64,000 nucleotides of DNA from Oleispirillum sp965228165 (GCA_965228165.1 CBDDHB010000003.1:1116001-1180000); one strand, 5' to 3'. Shown: positions 34,632 to 43,871, numbered from the stretch's first letter. Translations and numbers: made by a program. Notes: generated by a model from the sequence alone, not told the origin.

Positions 34632-35795
34632 TCAGAAAAGATGGCCGCCCTTGACCCGCTTCGCTTCCAGATAACCACGATTGTGGTCGTTGGAGGGGAA
34701 GACGTGGGGCACCCGCTCCACCACCGCGACGCCATAGCGGGCAAGAGCCTCTACCTTCGTCGGGTTGTTGGTCATCAGGCGGACCTGGGCGAAGCCCAGC
34801 TGGCGCAGCATCGCCGCGGCGGGCAGATAGATTCGCTCGTCGTCGTCGAAGCCCAGCTGCTCGTTGGCCTCCATGGTGTCGAAGCCGGAATCCTGCAAGG
34901 CATAGGCGCGCAGCTTGTTGACCAGGCCGATGCCCCGGCCTTCCTGCGCCATGTAGAGCAGGATGCCCGCTCCCGCTTCGCCGATTTCCTTGATCGCGCC
35001 ACGCAACTGGTCGCCGCAATCGCAGCGCAGCGAACCCAGAAGATCGCCGGTGAAGCATTCGGAATGCAGGCGGGCGAGGACCGGCTTGCCCGGTTCGGGC
35101 TTGCCGATCACCAGGGCGAGATGCTCGATGCCGCCGTCGGAGGGGCGGAAGGCGATCACCGTGGTGTCCAGGGCGTCGGCCAGCGGCACGTGCGCGGTGC
35201 TGACCGGTTGCAGGCTCAACGCCAGCAGGTGTTCGTGGTGCAGCACGTCGGCGGCCTGCGCCCACAGCAGGGACGACGAGGAAGCCTTGTCGGGATCGAC
35301 GTCGGCGATCGCCGCGGCGGGCATCAGGCGGGCGCGTTTCATCAGGTGGACGGCGGCGGCGTCCAGTCCGTCGTCGGCGGCGGCGCGCGCCGAAACTCCC
35401 GGCACCGGGCCGGTCTCCGCCAGAGGATCGGCGGCGCGGGCGGCGAGTCCGGCGATCGCGTCCAGCGAGCCTTCGGCGGTCACCACCTTCGGCGGCTCCG
35501 TTCCGTCGGCGGGCCAGAGGCCGAGGACGACGGCGCGCCGTCCGGTCATCGCCAGGCGCGGCGCGGCCCCGATGCGGTTTCCGAAGGCGGCGAGCGGTTC
35601 GCGGCCCGCCGCCTCCAGCGCCAGGACGGCGGCGGCGGCGTTCTGGCGCAGGCCGCCGATCGCGCCGCGTCGGATGTCGTCGATGACGCGATTGACCGAA
35701 AGCAGGGCATCGGCGCTGGGCGTCCAGGCGGGACCGCCGTCGGCGGGCGCCGCGAACAAGCCGGAAAACAGGGCGGAAAAAGGCCGGGACATCAT
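34632..35795 (-). CDS. ribA: GTP cyclohydrolase II with N-terminal extension
   Basis: A 387-residue protein. The C-terminal 200 residues are RibA: LARLHSECFTGDLLGSLRCDCG has the three zinc Cys, then YMAQEGRGIGL with the catalytic Arg, and LMTNNPTKV. It opens GTP to start riboflavin synthesis. The first ~180 residues resemble a degenerate DHBP-synthase-like domain (RVIDDIRRGAIGG) without its acidic catalytic motifs, as in several alphaproteobacteria. Tandem ATGs at 35795 and 35792 are the best starts; a TTG at 35828 is possible. Confidence 0.9.
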   Translation of the reverse strand: MMSRPFSALFSGLFAAPADGGPAWTPSADALLSVNRVIDDIRRGAIGGLRQNAAAAVLALEAAGREPLAAFGNRIGAAPRLAMTGRRAVVLGLWPADGTEPPKVVTAEGSLDAIAGLAARAADPLAETGPVPGVSARAAADDGLDAAAVHLMKRARLMPAAAIADVDPDKASSSSLLWAQAADVLHHEHLLALSLQPVSTAHVPLADALDTTVIAFRPSDGGIEHLALVIGKPEPGKPVLARLHSECFTGDLLGSLRCDCGDQLRGAIKEIGEAGAGILLYMAQEGRGIGLVNKLRAYALQDSGFDTMEANEQLGFDDDERIYLPAAAMLRQLGFAQVRLMTNNPTKVEALARYGVAVVERVPHVFPSNDHNRGYLEAKRVKGGHLF

Positions 35796-35922
35796 CGCCA
35801 AAAACCGGATACCAGGAACCGTGACCAAAACCCGCTGGTCCGCCCCCGGCGGAATCGCTATATCTGGGTTCGGTTGAACATATGTCCTCTAACGACCGGA
35901 ATGTAAAGAACCGGAGATGCGG

Positions 35923-36594
35923 ATGGCGGGTCGTCGGGTTCTGATTGTCGAAAACGATGCGGTTTTGCGTCGGTCGCTGACCGAGCAGATTCTGGCGCAG
36001 GAGGACTTTGCCGCCGTCGATGCGGTGGCCGACGCCGCCGAGGGCGCGGACTTGGCGCTGCGTCGCCGGTTCGACGCGATGATCGTCGCCGCCCGCCTGC
36101 TGGATCGCGACGGGGTGGCCTTCGCACGGGCGTTGCGCGCCGAGGGCGCGGCGTGGCCGCTGCTGCTGCTGACCGCCGAGACGGCGGAGGACGTTTCCGG
36201 CCTGGGGGCCGCCGACACCCTGGGTAAGCCCTTCCGCATGGGGATTCTGCTGTCGCGGCTGCGCGCCCTGATCCGGATGTTCGAAAACAGCGATGACGCG
36301 GTGCTGACCATCGGGCCCTATACCTTCCAGCCCGCCTCGAAGCATCTGGTCGAGGACGAGGCGCGGGTCATCCGTCTGACCGAGAAGGAGGCCTCGATCC
36401 TGAAATATCTTTACCGCGCCGGGGGCATGGTGACGCGCGAGGTGCTGCTGCACGAAGTCTGGGGCTACAACCCGGCGGTGACCACCCACACCCTGGAAAC
36501 CCATGTCTATCGCCTGCGCCAGAAAATCGAGAAAGACCCCTCCAATGCCCGCTTCCTGGTGACCGACGCGGGCGGCTATCGGTTGATCCCCTGA
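35923..36594 (+). CDS. OmpR-family response regulator with atypical receiver
   Basis: A 223-residue protein: receiver domain (residues 5-120) and winged-helix DNA-binding domain (about 128-222, with RLTEKEASILKYL, LLHEVWGYNPAVTTHTLETH and YRLRQKIEKDP). In the receiver the phosphoacceptor position is Ala (MIVAARLL, Ala56) instead of Asp, and the acidic pair after strand 1 is Glu-Asn (VEND). The Thr (LLLTAE) and Lys (LGKPF) remain. So phosphorylation by the usual route seems unlikely. No histidine kinase lies next to it. The ATG at 35923 has GGAG six bases upstream; the one at 35917 touches that element. Confidence 0.88.
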   Translation: MAGRRVLIVENDAVLRRSLTEQILAQEDFAAVDAVADAAEGADLALRRRFDAMIVAARLLDRDGVAFARALRAEGAAWPLLLLTAETAEDVSGLGAADTLGKPFRMGILLSRLRALIRMFENSDDAVLTIGPYTFQPASKHLVEDEARVIRLTEKEASILKYLYRAGGMVTREVLLHEVWGYNPAVTTHTLETHVYRLRQKIEKDPSNARFLVTDAGGYRLIP

Positions 36595-36655
36595 CCTTTG
36601 CGAAGGCGTAACGAAGGGCGTCGATGAAATCGACCCCGGACGGAAGAGTGACTCC

Positions 36656-37632
36656 ATGGTGCATGTCGAGGTGATCGCCGGCCTGGTTCTTTTGCTGGTC
36701 GGCGGGGAAGTCCTGGTTCGCGGTTCGTTCGCCGTGGCCTCCCGCATGGGGCTGTCGCCGATGCTGATCGGCCTGACCCTGGTGGGGTTCGGCACCTCCA
36801 CGCCGGAATTGATGGCCAGCGTCGAAGGTGCGTTGCGCGGGGCTCCGGGCATCGCCGTCGGCAATATCGTCGGCAGCAATATCGCCAACATCCTGCTGAT
36901 CCTGGGGGTTTCGGCGCTGATCTTTCCGATGGCGACCAATCGCCAGGCCTTTCGTCGCGACGGGCCGGTCCTGATGGCCGTCACCCTGCTGATGGCGGGG
37001 GTGATTTTTCTTGGCCGCCTTGGCGCGGCGACCGGCGCGGGGTTCCTGGTCCTTCTGTTCGCCTATCTTGCCTTCAGCTACGTCATGGACCGGCGACGCG
37101 GCGACGCGGCGGGGCGGATGCACGCCGCCGAAGCCGCCGAGGTGATGCCCGATCATCCCCATGTCGGCATCGGTCTTGCCCTGACCGTCGTCGGAATCGC
37201 GGGCGTGGTGCTGGGCGCCGATCTTCTGGTGGGGGGGCCATCGAGATCGCCCGGACCCTCGGTCTGTCCGAATCGGTGATCGGCCCGACCCTGGTGGCGG
37301 TCGGCACGTCGTTGCCCGAATTGGTGACCTCGGTGATGGCGGCGCTGCGGCGTCACCCCGACGTCGCCTTCGGCAACGTGGTCGGCAGCAATATTTTCAA
37401 CATTCTGGGCATCGGCGGCGTAACCGCGATGGTCAAGCCGATCGACATTCCGCCCGAGATCGCCGCGCTCGACGTCTGGGTCATGTTGATCGCCGCCGTG
37501 CTGCTTCTGACGTTTGCCTGCACCGGCTGGCGGTTGCAGCGCCGGGAGGGCGCGGTCCTGCTGGCGGCTTATGGCGGTTACATGGCCCTCCAGTTCGTGC
37601 CGTCGCTGCGGATCGCCTTGGGAATCGGCTGA
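36656..37632 (+). pseudogene. Calcium/sodium antiporter (CaCA, YrbG-like), frameshifted
   Basis: About 325 codons with ten hydrophobic segments and both alpha repeats: GFGTSTPELMASVEGA...GNIVGSNIANILL in the first half and AVGTSLPELVTSVMAA...GNVVGSNIFNILG in the second. The frame breaks at a run of 7 G (37231-37237), where 8 would join LLVGG to AIEIARTLGL. With that base restored the protein is full length. These inner-membrane proteins exchange Na+ (or K+/H+) for Ca2+. Sequencing error or a recent indel are both possible. Confidence 0.85.
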
Positions 37633-37650
37633 GGCGAGGTCCCCCGCTCC

Positions 37651-38330
37651 TTACGTCATCGTGAACAGCAGGCGGGGCAGGCCGTCGATCTCGGCGACGA
37701 TCTTTTGCCCCCTGGCGAGCGGACCGACACCCGCCGGGGTTCCGGTGAAGATCAGGTCGCCGGGTTTGACCTCGACGAAGGCGGACAGATTGGCGACGAT
37801 TTCCGCCACCGACCAGATCATTTGCGAAAGCGTGCCGTTCTGCCGTTCCGCGCCATCGACGGACAGGCGGACGCGGGTTCCGGCGGCAAGGGCGGCGCGC
37901 TCGCGGGGCAGGATTCGCCCGATCGGCGCCGAGGCGTCGAAGCCCTTCGCCATGTCCCAGGGGCGGCCCGTTTTTTTCGCCGCTTCCTGCAAGTCGCGCC
38001 GGGTCAGGTCCGCCCCCACGGCATAGCCGAAGATCGCGGCGTCGGCGTCCCCGGGGGAGAGGTCGCGCCCCCCGCCTTCAGCGCAACCACCAGTTCCACC
38101 TCGTGGTGCAGGTCGGCGGTTTTCGGCGGATAGGGAACGGCGTGGCCCTGGATCGCCGCGTCGGCGGGCTTGCCGAAAAAGAACGGCGGCTCGCGCGACG
38201 GATCGCTTCCCATTTCGCGGGCATGATCCGCATAGTTGCGGCCGACGCAATAGATGCGGCGCACCGGGAAGAGGCCGCCGCCTTCGACGGCGACATGGGG
38301 AACGGACGGAACGAACGGGAAATTCGACAT
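37651..38330 (-). pseudogene. Fumarylacetoacetate hydrolase family protein, frameshifted
   Basis: From the ATG at 38330 (GGAGG seven bases upstream): RRIYCVGRNYADHAREMG, PFFFGKPADA and HHEVELVVAL, the FAH-fold start with the metal-binding Glu pair. After GG the frame changes and continues RDLSPGDADAAIFGYAVGADLTRRDLQ, KGFDASAPIGR and GDLIFTGTPAGVGPL. The break is a run of 6 C (38068-38073), one short of the in-frame length. The family holds acylpyruvases and related hydrolases/decarboxylases; the exact substrate is unknown. Confidence 0.85.
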
Positions 38331-38370
38331 CGGAGCCTCCTGTGGGGACCTTCGATGTGGGAACGCACGG

Positions 38371-38409
38371 CGCAAAAGAAAAGCGCCCGGTTAAGGGGAA
38401 GCCGGGCGC
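38371..38409 (-). terminator. Intrinsic terminator on the minus strand
   Basis: On the minus strand an 8-bp stem GCGCCCGG / CCGGGCGC is followed by TTTTCTTTTGCG. It ends transcripts coming from lolA or from the candidate small RNA. Confidence 0.85.
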
Positions 38410-38545
38410 CGGGGTCTCCTATCGGAGCGAAGGGGCGGCTGGGGGGGCCGCTATCCTTCCGAGGGACACCACTGCTGTGCCCACCCATAAACTACAGGCG
38501 GGAAGTTGTTGGACGATCCGCCACCTACGTTGTTTGCATATCAGG
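38375..38545 (-). ncRNA. Candidate structured small RNA
   Basis: On the minus strand between lolA and the FAH gene, about 170 bases without coding potential contain several self-complementary elements: GGCGG...CCGCC, GGGCAC...GTGTCCC, GCGGCCCCCCCAGCCGC and CTCCGATAGGAG. It ends in a strong intrinsic terminator (38375-38409). A long spacer of stacked hairpins before a terminator resembles a 6S-like or other sRNA, but I could not match it to a known family. It could also be only the 3' leader of the ftsK-lolA transcript. Confidence 0.35.
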
Positions 38546-38590
38546 ACTGCGTAATGTGCATAACGGGCGAGTGGGCCGGTCCTTTGCCCG

Positions 38591-39235
38591 TTATGGGGCC
38601 TTCGGCCGGTCGAACAGGGCGTCCGGCAAGGCGATCCCGGTTTCGGGATTTTGCAGGGTGACCGAGGTGGAAATCCCCTGCGCGTCGATGATCCGCCATT
38701 GGGCGAGGGCGAAGGGCGCCTTGGTGAAGACCAGGGCCAGGGCCCCCGCCGTCGGGTCCTTCCGCGACATCACGGAAATTTCGACGATGCCGGGAGATTC
38801 GGTCACCGATTGGGCGCGAACCTTGTCGCCGGAGAGTTCCGCCTTCTTGTCCAGGAGCAGACCGGCGGGGGTGGCGTCGAAGTCGAGATAACTCAGCTGT
38901 TGCAGCTTGGTATCGACGAAGGTGAAGTAGTAGCCGTCGGCGACCACCAGGACCGGAACCGGCGGGTCGTATTCGACGCGCAGACGGCCGGGCCGCGACA
39001 GATAGACCGTGCCCTCGGAAACCTCGCCGGTCGAGGTCGCCTGAAGGAAGCGGGCCTTCAGGGTGCGCAGGCGGTTGATTTCCGCCTCCGCCTTGCGCAG
39101 CAGTTCGGTCTGGCGCGCCGACAGCGTGACGTCGCGCGGCTCCGCCGCCGCCGGTTGCGCCCAGCCGACCACCGCCGCCAGCAGCGCCGCGATTCCCGCG
39201 CGACGCGCCGCGCGCGCAGAAAAACCGAATTTCAT
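38591..39235 (-). CDS. lolA: Outer-membrane lipoprotein carrier protein LolA
   Basis: A 214-residue periplasmic protein with a signal peptide (cut near AQPAAA|EP). The LolA fold shows ARFLQATSTGEVSEGTVYLSRPGRLRVEY, YYFTFVDTKLQQLSYLDFDATPAGLLL and LQNPETGIALPDALF. It carries lipoproteins from LolCDE to the outer membrane. It overlaps the ftsK stop (ATGA), the usual ftsK-lolA order. A CATAACGGGC inverted repeat (about 38560-38600) covers its stop codon. Confidence 0.93.
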   Translation of the reverse strand: MKFGFSARAARRAGIAALLAAVVGWAQPAAAEPRDVTLSARQTELLRKAEAEINRLRTLKARFLQATSTGEVSEGTVYLSRPGRLRVEYDPPVPVLVVADGYYFTFVDTKLQQLSYLDFDATPAGLLLDKKAELSGDKVRAQSVTESPGIVEISVMSRKDPTAGALALVFTKAPFALAQWRIIDAQGISTSVTLQNPETGIALPDALFDRPKAP

Positions 39236-41619
39236 TCCGAACCCCCGCCCAAGATTTCCCGCTTGCCGACATGGTTGGCGGAACTGACCAGACCGGCGCG
39301 CTCCATCGCCTCGACGATGCGCGCCGCGCGGTTATAGCCGATTTGCAATTGCCGTTGGATAAAGCTGGTGGACGCCTTGCGTTCGCGCAAGACGATCGCC
39401 ACCGCCTGGTCGTACAGGGGATCGGCGGTCTCGGGATTGTCGTCGGGGTCGTCGCCGAATTCGGCGTCCGGGTCCTCGGCCACCTGCTCCAGATAATCCG
39501 GTTCCCCCTGGGCGCGCAGGAAGGCGGCGACGTCCTCCACCTCCTGGTCGGAAACGAACGGGCCGTGGACGCGGGTGATCCGCCCCCCGGCGGCCATGTA
39601 GAGCATGTCGCCCTGGCCAAGCAGCTGTTCCGCCCCCTGTTCGCCCAGGATGGTGCGACTGTCGATTTTCGAGGTGACCTGGAAACTGATGCGGGTGGGG
39701 AAATTGGCCTTGATCGTGCCGGTGATCACGTCCACCGAGGGCCGCTGCGTCGCCATGATCAGATGGATGCCGGCGGCGCGCGCCATCTGCGCCAGGCGCT
39801 GGATCGCGCCCTCCACGTCCTTCCCCGCGACCAGCATCAGGTCGGCCATTTCGTCCACCACCACGACGATGTTGGGCAGAGGCTTCAGGGCGAGTTCCTG
39901 TTCCTCGAAGATCGGTTCGCCGGTTTCCGGGTCGAAGCCGGTCTGCACCGAGCGGGTGATGGTCTCCCCCTTGTCGCGGGCGGCGACAAGCTTCTGGTTG
40001 TAGCCCTGGATGTTGCGCACCCCGACCTGGCTCATCGCGCGATAGCGGTCCTCCATCTCGCGCACCGTCCACTTCAGCGCCACCACCGCCTTGCCGGGGT
40101 CGGTGACCACCGGCGCCAGCAGGTGCGGGATGCCGTCGTAGACGGACAGTTCCAGCATCTTCGGGTCGATCATGATCAGGCGGCATTGCTCCGGCGTCAG
40201 GCGATAGAGCAGCGATAGAATCATGGTGTTGATCGCCACCGACTTGCCCGAGCCGGTGGTGCCCGCGATCAACAGATGGGGCATGCGGGCGAGATCGACG
40301 TATTCGGCGCCGCCGCCGATGTCCTTGCCAAGAGCCAGACACAGCGCCTGCGGCGACTTGACGAAGGCGTCGGGGGTCATCAGTTCGCACAGGAAGACGG
40401 TCTCGCGCCGCGCGTTGGGCAGTTCGATGCCGATGACGTTGCGACCGGGAATCGCCGCGATGCGCGCCGAAACCGCGCTCATCGAGCGGGCGATGTCGTC
40501 GGCCAAACCGACGACGCGGGCAGTCTTGGTGCCCGGCGCGGGTTCCAGCTCGTACAGGGTGACCACCGGGCCGGGACGAATTTTCACGATCTCGCCGTTG
40601 ACGCCGAATTCGGCCAGAACCGATTCCAGCAGCCGGGCGTTCTGGGTCAGGCCCTCGTCGGTGGTCTTCGGCCCGGCCCCCAGCTTCGGCGCCGCCAGAA
40701 GGTCCAGGGGCGGCAGCTCGAAGGCCCCCGCCTTGCGGCGACCGAGCGGCAGGCGGCCCTGCCGGGCGCGCTGGGCTTCCCGTGGATTGGTGGGCGGTTC
40801 CGCGGCGCGATCGACGATCGGCGCTTCGTCGTCCTCCGTTTCCTCTTCCTCCTCCGCGCCATCCGGCGGGACGAGGCTGGGTTCGGCGCGCTCGCCGGAA
40901 CGGGATCGGGCGGTGGACGCGAAGGAAGGATCGCGGCGGTTTCGCGTCCGCGACGCGGGCGCCGGGGATGGCGCGGCGGCGCGGCGGGCGAACAGCCGCA
41001 GCGGCGCGCGCAGCAGATACAGCAGCAGCCAGGCGAGAATTCCCCACGGGCGCGGGTCCACGGCCGAGGCGAAGGCGATCAGCGCCAGGGCCAGCGGCAC
41101 CCCCGCGCCCCAGGTGACGACCGGCGCGATCCAGGGCGGCAGCGGCGCGTGCAGCAGGGGGGCGAGGTTCAGGCGCAGCAGGGCTCCGGCGGCGCCGCCC
41201 CAGCCGGCGGCGACCGGCGCGTGTTCCCGCCAGGGCAGGAAGGTCAGCGCCAGGCATAGAGGGGGGAGCGCGGCGAGCAGCGCGGCGGCGCGCAGCGGCA
41301 GGCGGACCGGCGGGCGCAGGATCAGCCAGCGCACCGCCCAGGCGGCAAGGACGAAGATCACCGCCCAGGCGGCGATGCCGATGCCCTGCAACAGCAGATC
41401 GGCGAAGGTCGCGCCCGCCCGGCCCAGCAGATTGCGAACCGGGGCATTGGACGCGCTGTTCCACGACGGATCGCCGGGAAAATGGGTGGCCAATGCGGTG
41501 GCCGCCGCCGCCGCCGCCGCCAGCATTGCCAAGCCGAAGGCGCGCACCCCGCTTCGGCGCAGCAGGCGCGCCAGGGATTCGGGCAAAAAGCGGCGGGGGG
41601 CGGCGGGACGGCGGGCCAT
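39232..41619 (-). CDS. ftsK: DNA translocase FtsK
   Basis: A 795-residue protein: four hydrophobic segments in the first 200 residues, a linker rich in acidic and Pro residues (about 210-300), then the motor with Walker A GTTGSGKS (453-460), LIMIDPKMLELS, VVVVDEMADLM and ATQRPSVDVITG. The C-terminal gamma winged helix (about 735-795) has ASTSFIQRQLQIGYNRAARI, which reads KOPS sites. It pumps DNA at the septum and activates XerCD at dif. It overlaps the upstream aminotransferase by one base. Confidence 0.96.
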   Translation of the reverse strand: MARRPAAPRRFLPESLARLLRRSGVRAFGLAMLAAAAAAATALATHFPGDPSWNSASNAPVRNLLGRAGATFADLLLQGIGIAAWAVIFVLAAWAVRWLILRPPVRLPLRAAALLAALPPLCLALTFLPWREHAPVAAGWGGAAGALLRLNLAPLLHAPLPPWIAPVVTWGAGVPLALALIAFASAVDPRPWGILAWLLLYLLRAPLRLFARRAAAPSPAPASRTRNRRDPSFASTARSRSGERAEPSLVPPDGAEEEEETEDDEAPIVDRAAEPPTNPREAQRARQGRLPLGRRKAGAFELPPLDLLAAPKLGAGPKTTDEGLTQNARLLESVLAEFGVNGEIVKIRPGPVVTLYELEPAPGTKTARVVGLADDIARSMSAVSARIAAIPGRNVIGIELPNARRETVFLCELMTPDAFVKSPQALCLALGKDIGGGAEYVDLARMPHLLIAGTTGSGKSVAINTMILSLLYRLTPEQCRLIMIDPKMLELSVYDGIPHLLAPVVTDPGKAVVALKWTVREMEDRYRAMSQVGVRNIQGYNQKLVAARDKGETITRSVQTGFDPETGEPIFEEQELALKPLPNIVVVVDEMADLMLVAGKDVEGAIQRLAQMARAAGIHLIMATQRPSVDVITGTIKANFPTRISFQVTSKIDSRTILGEQGAEQLLGQGDMLYMAAGGRITRVHGPFVSDQEVEDVAAFLRAQGEPDYLEQVAEDPDAEFGDDPDDNPETADPLYDQAVAIVLRERKASTSFIQRQLQIGYNRAARIVEAMERAGLVSSANHVGKREILGGGSE

Positions 41620-42863
41620 CAGGCGCTTCCTTTGTCGAGAAGGGCGCGCAGGGTGGAAAGCCCCCGGACCACGGTGTCCTCGTCGTGCACCAGGGCGATG
41701 CGAACGAAGGCATGGCCCGCGTTGCGGTTCGGCGCGCGCGGGTCGTCGGCGGTCAGGTAGCGTCCGGGGACGACGCGGATGCCGCCTTCCCGCCAGAAGC
41801 GTTTCGCCGCCGCCTCGCCGTCGCCGACGTCGAGCCAGAGGAAGAATCCGCCCTGCGGCCGCAGGTATCCCGGATATCCGGCGAAAATCCGGTCGGCGGC
41901 GGCGATCAGTCGGGCGTAATGGGCGCGGTTGGCGGCGACGTGGGCGTCGTCGGCCCAAAGAGCGGCGGAAGCCGCCTGGATCGGCAGCGGCATCGCCACC
42001 GCCGCATAGGAGCGCAGCTTCAGGAAGTCGCGCAGGACGCGGGCGTCCCCGGCGACGAAACCGGAACGCAGGCCCGGCGCGCTGGAGCGCTTGGACGGCG
42101 AGTGGAAGACCAGGACGTTGGCGAAGGGATCGCCGTCGCCTTCCCCGGCGGCGAGGGCGGCGTTGAGCCCGGACGGTGGCGGATCGCCGAAGTAGAGCTC
42201 GGAATAGCATTCGTCGCAGGCGAGAAGGAACCCGTGCCGCCGCGCCAGACTCACCAGGCCGGTCAGACGGGGCAGATCGGCCACCGCGCCCTCGGGGTTG
42301 CTGGGCGAGCAGACGATGGCGAGGGCCGCGCGCTCCAGGATTTCGGTGGGCAGGGCGGCGTAATCGGGAAGGAATCCGCTCTCCGGCGCGGCGGAAACCA
42401 GCACCGGCTCCGCCCCCGACATCTCGGCGGCGGCGCGGTAGACCTGGTAATAGGGGTTGGGCATCAGCACCGTCGGGCGGCGGCCGTTCTTTTGCGGCGG
42501 CACGGCGGTCAGGGCGATCAGGAACAGCGCCTCGCGCGAGCCGGTGGCGGAGAGGACGTGGCGCGCCGGGTCGATGCGCTCCGCCGGGACACCGAAACGC
42601 CGGGCCAGCCAACCGGCACAGGCGGCGCGCAATTCCGGCGTGCCGTCGTTGGGCGGATAGCGATTCCACAGGGGAGCGTTGGCGGCGACGATCTCCGCCA
42701 CCCAGGGCGGCGGCGGCAGTTGCGGCTCGCCGATCGACATCGCCAGGGTCTCCCCGACCATCGGCGTCACCGGGTCGAGCAGCGCGCGCAGCCGGACGAA
42801 AGCGCTGCCGGGCAGGCGGTCGAGGGCGGGATTGCTCAGGGGCGGTCCGGAAAAGTCAGCCAT
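41619..42863 (-). CDS. PLP-dependent class I aminotransferase, DapC-like
   Basis: A 414-residue fold-type I aminotransferase: SIGEPQLPPP, YPPNDGTPELRAA, LSATGSREALFL, MPNPYYQVY, CSPSNPEGAV, CDECYSELYF and the PLP Lys in HSPSKRSSAPGLRSGF. The spacing and PNPYYQVY motif fit N-succinyldiaminopimelate aminotransferase (DapC) of alphaproteobacteria, in lysine and peptidoglycan synthesis. The substrate is inferred. It lies directly before ftsK in the same direction. Confidence 0.85.
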   Translation of the reverse strand: MADFSGPPLSNPALDRLPGSAFVRLRALLDPVTPMVGETLAMSIGEPQLPPPPWVAEIVAANAPLWNRYPPNDGTPELRAACAGWLARRFGVPAERIDPARHVLSATGSREALFLIALTAVPPQKNGRRPTVLMPNPYYQVYRAAAEMSGAEPVLVSAAPESGFLPDYAALPTEILERAALAIVCSPSNPEGAVADLPRLTGLVSLARRHGFLLACDECYSELYFGDPPPSGLNAALAAGEGDGDPFANVLVFHSPSKRSSAPGLRSGFVAGDARVLRDFLKLRSYAAVAMPLPIQAASAALWADDAHVAANRAHYARLIAAADRIFAGYPGYLRPQGGFFLWLDVGDGEAAAKRFWREGGIRVVPGRYLTADDPRAPNRNAGHAFVRIALVHDEDTVVRGLSTLRALLDKGSA

Positions 42864-42930
42864 GCCTAGGGTATAACCGAAAAACCCGACTCGGGCCACT
42901 GTCGCCGCCGGGTGGGCTTCGTCCGCGATC

Positions 42931-43401
42931 TCAGAACAGGAAACGCAGGGCGCGGTGCAGGGTCTCCGCCGGCAGCAGATAGAGCAGGGCGAGCAGGATC
43001 AGCGGCACGCCGGTGCCGAAGAAGCGGGTCAGCCACGGCACGTTCCTTTCCTGCGGCGGGATCAGGAAGAAATTGACCCCGGCCAGGGCGGCGCAAAGCG
43101 CGGTCAGGCCGGTTTCCCCCAGGCCGAATACCGGCGGCACCACCAGGCCGGTGACCGGGACGGTGCGGTGATAGACCAGACGCACGATCAGCAGGATGAT
43201 CAGCGACAGACTGGAATAGAGGAAGGTCTTGCGCCGCGAGCGGCTCAAGACGACGCGCGGCGCGGTGCGCGAGGTCAGGTATTCGACCTCCTCGTCGGTC
43301 AGTTCCTTGGCGATCGGCGACGTGCCGAACATCCCCTTTTCGTCCTCGAAGGGCAGGACGGGGGTTTCGGCCTTGGTTTCGTCGGTCTTCTGGGCGCTCA
43401 T
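42931..43401 (-). CDS. Small membrane protein of unknown function
   Basis: A 156-residue protein. Residues 1-55 are charged and soluble (PVLPFEDEKGMFGTSPIAKE and LTDEEVEYLTSRTA). Three hydrophobic segments follow (FLYSSLSLIILLIVRLV, a Val/Leu-rich one around GLTALCAALAGVNFFLI, and VPLILLALLYLLP). The ATG at 43401 has GGAG nine bases upstream; the ATG at 43416 and longer frames are less likely. I do not recognise a family. It is upstream of, and in the same direction as, the DapC-like gene. Confidence 0.65.
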   Translation of the reverse strand: MSAQKTDETKAETPVLPFEDEKGMFGTSPIAKELTDEEVEYLTSRTAPRVVLSRSRRKTFLYSSLSLIILLIVRLVYHRTVPVTGLVVPPVFGLGETGLTALCAALAGVNFFLIPPQERNVPWLTRFFGTGVPLILLALLYLLPAETLHRALRFLF

Positions 43402-43493
43402 CGTCGGGATCTCCATGGCGGTCGGCGGCGCCGCGAAGCGGGCCGCACGGCTTGCCGTATACCCCGTTCGCGTGGCGGCTGTCAAAAGTCGCG

Positions 43494-43525
43494 CGAAAAA
43501 TGGCCCGGTGGAAAGCCACCGGGCC
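43494..43525 (-). terminator. Strong intrinsic terminator on the minus strand, no assigned gene
   Basis: A perfect 10-bp stem GGCCCGGTGG / CCACCGGGCC with a four-base loop, followed on the minus strand by ATTTTTCGCG. It lies upstream of the small membrane-protein gene, so it must end another transcript or act as an attenuator of that gene. Confidence 0.75.
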
Positions 43526-43871
43526 GAAGTCTCGGGAGGAACAAACACTCATACTCAGGAAACCAAACCATCCCCGCACTGCCGGGACGATCCGCCCAAT
43601 GGCCATAAGCTCCAGGGCGGGGTTGCCTTACTGAAAGCCTGCGGCCTCAGCACTCGGGAATGCTTTTGCGTCCGCCGTGCCAAAGCCTTCGGGAGGACGG
43701 CAACGCCGAGGCTGCGGGGAAAAATGGGGCGGCCGACCGTGGCGCGGCGTGAACAGGGTCCAAAAACGCGCCAGGGCGATGGAGGCGTGGTGAAATTTTG
43801 GGCGATTTCGTCCGGTTGCCGGAATTCAAGGCGCATGCGAAGATCGGCGCACGGAAAAAGCGGAGGCGACG
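43526..43871. other. Gap of about 350 bp without a supported gene
   Basis: Holds only short frames without family motifs. A minus-strand ORF starting at about 43552 (MSVCSSRDFGPVAFHRAIF) runs through the terminator stem at 43494-43525 and might be a leader peptide. The right end should carry the promoter of the GNAT gene, which has GGAGGCG before its ATG. Confidence 0.4.
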
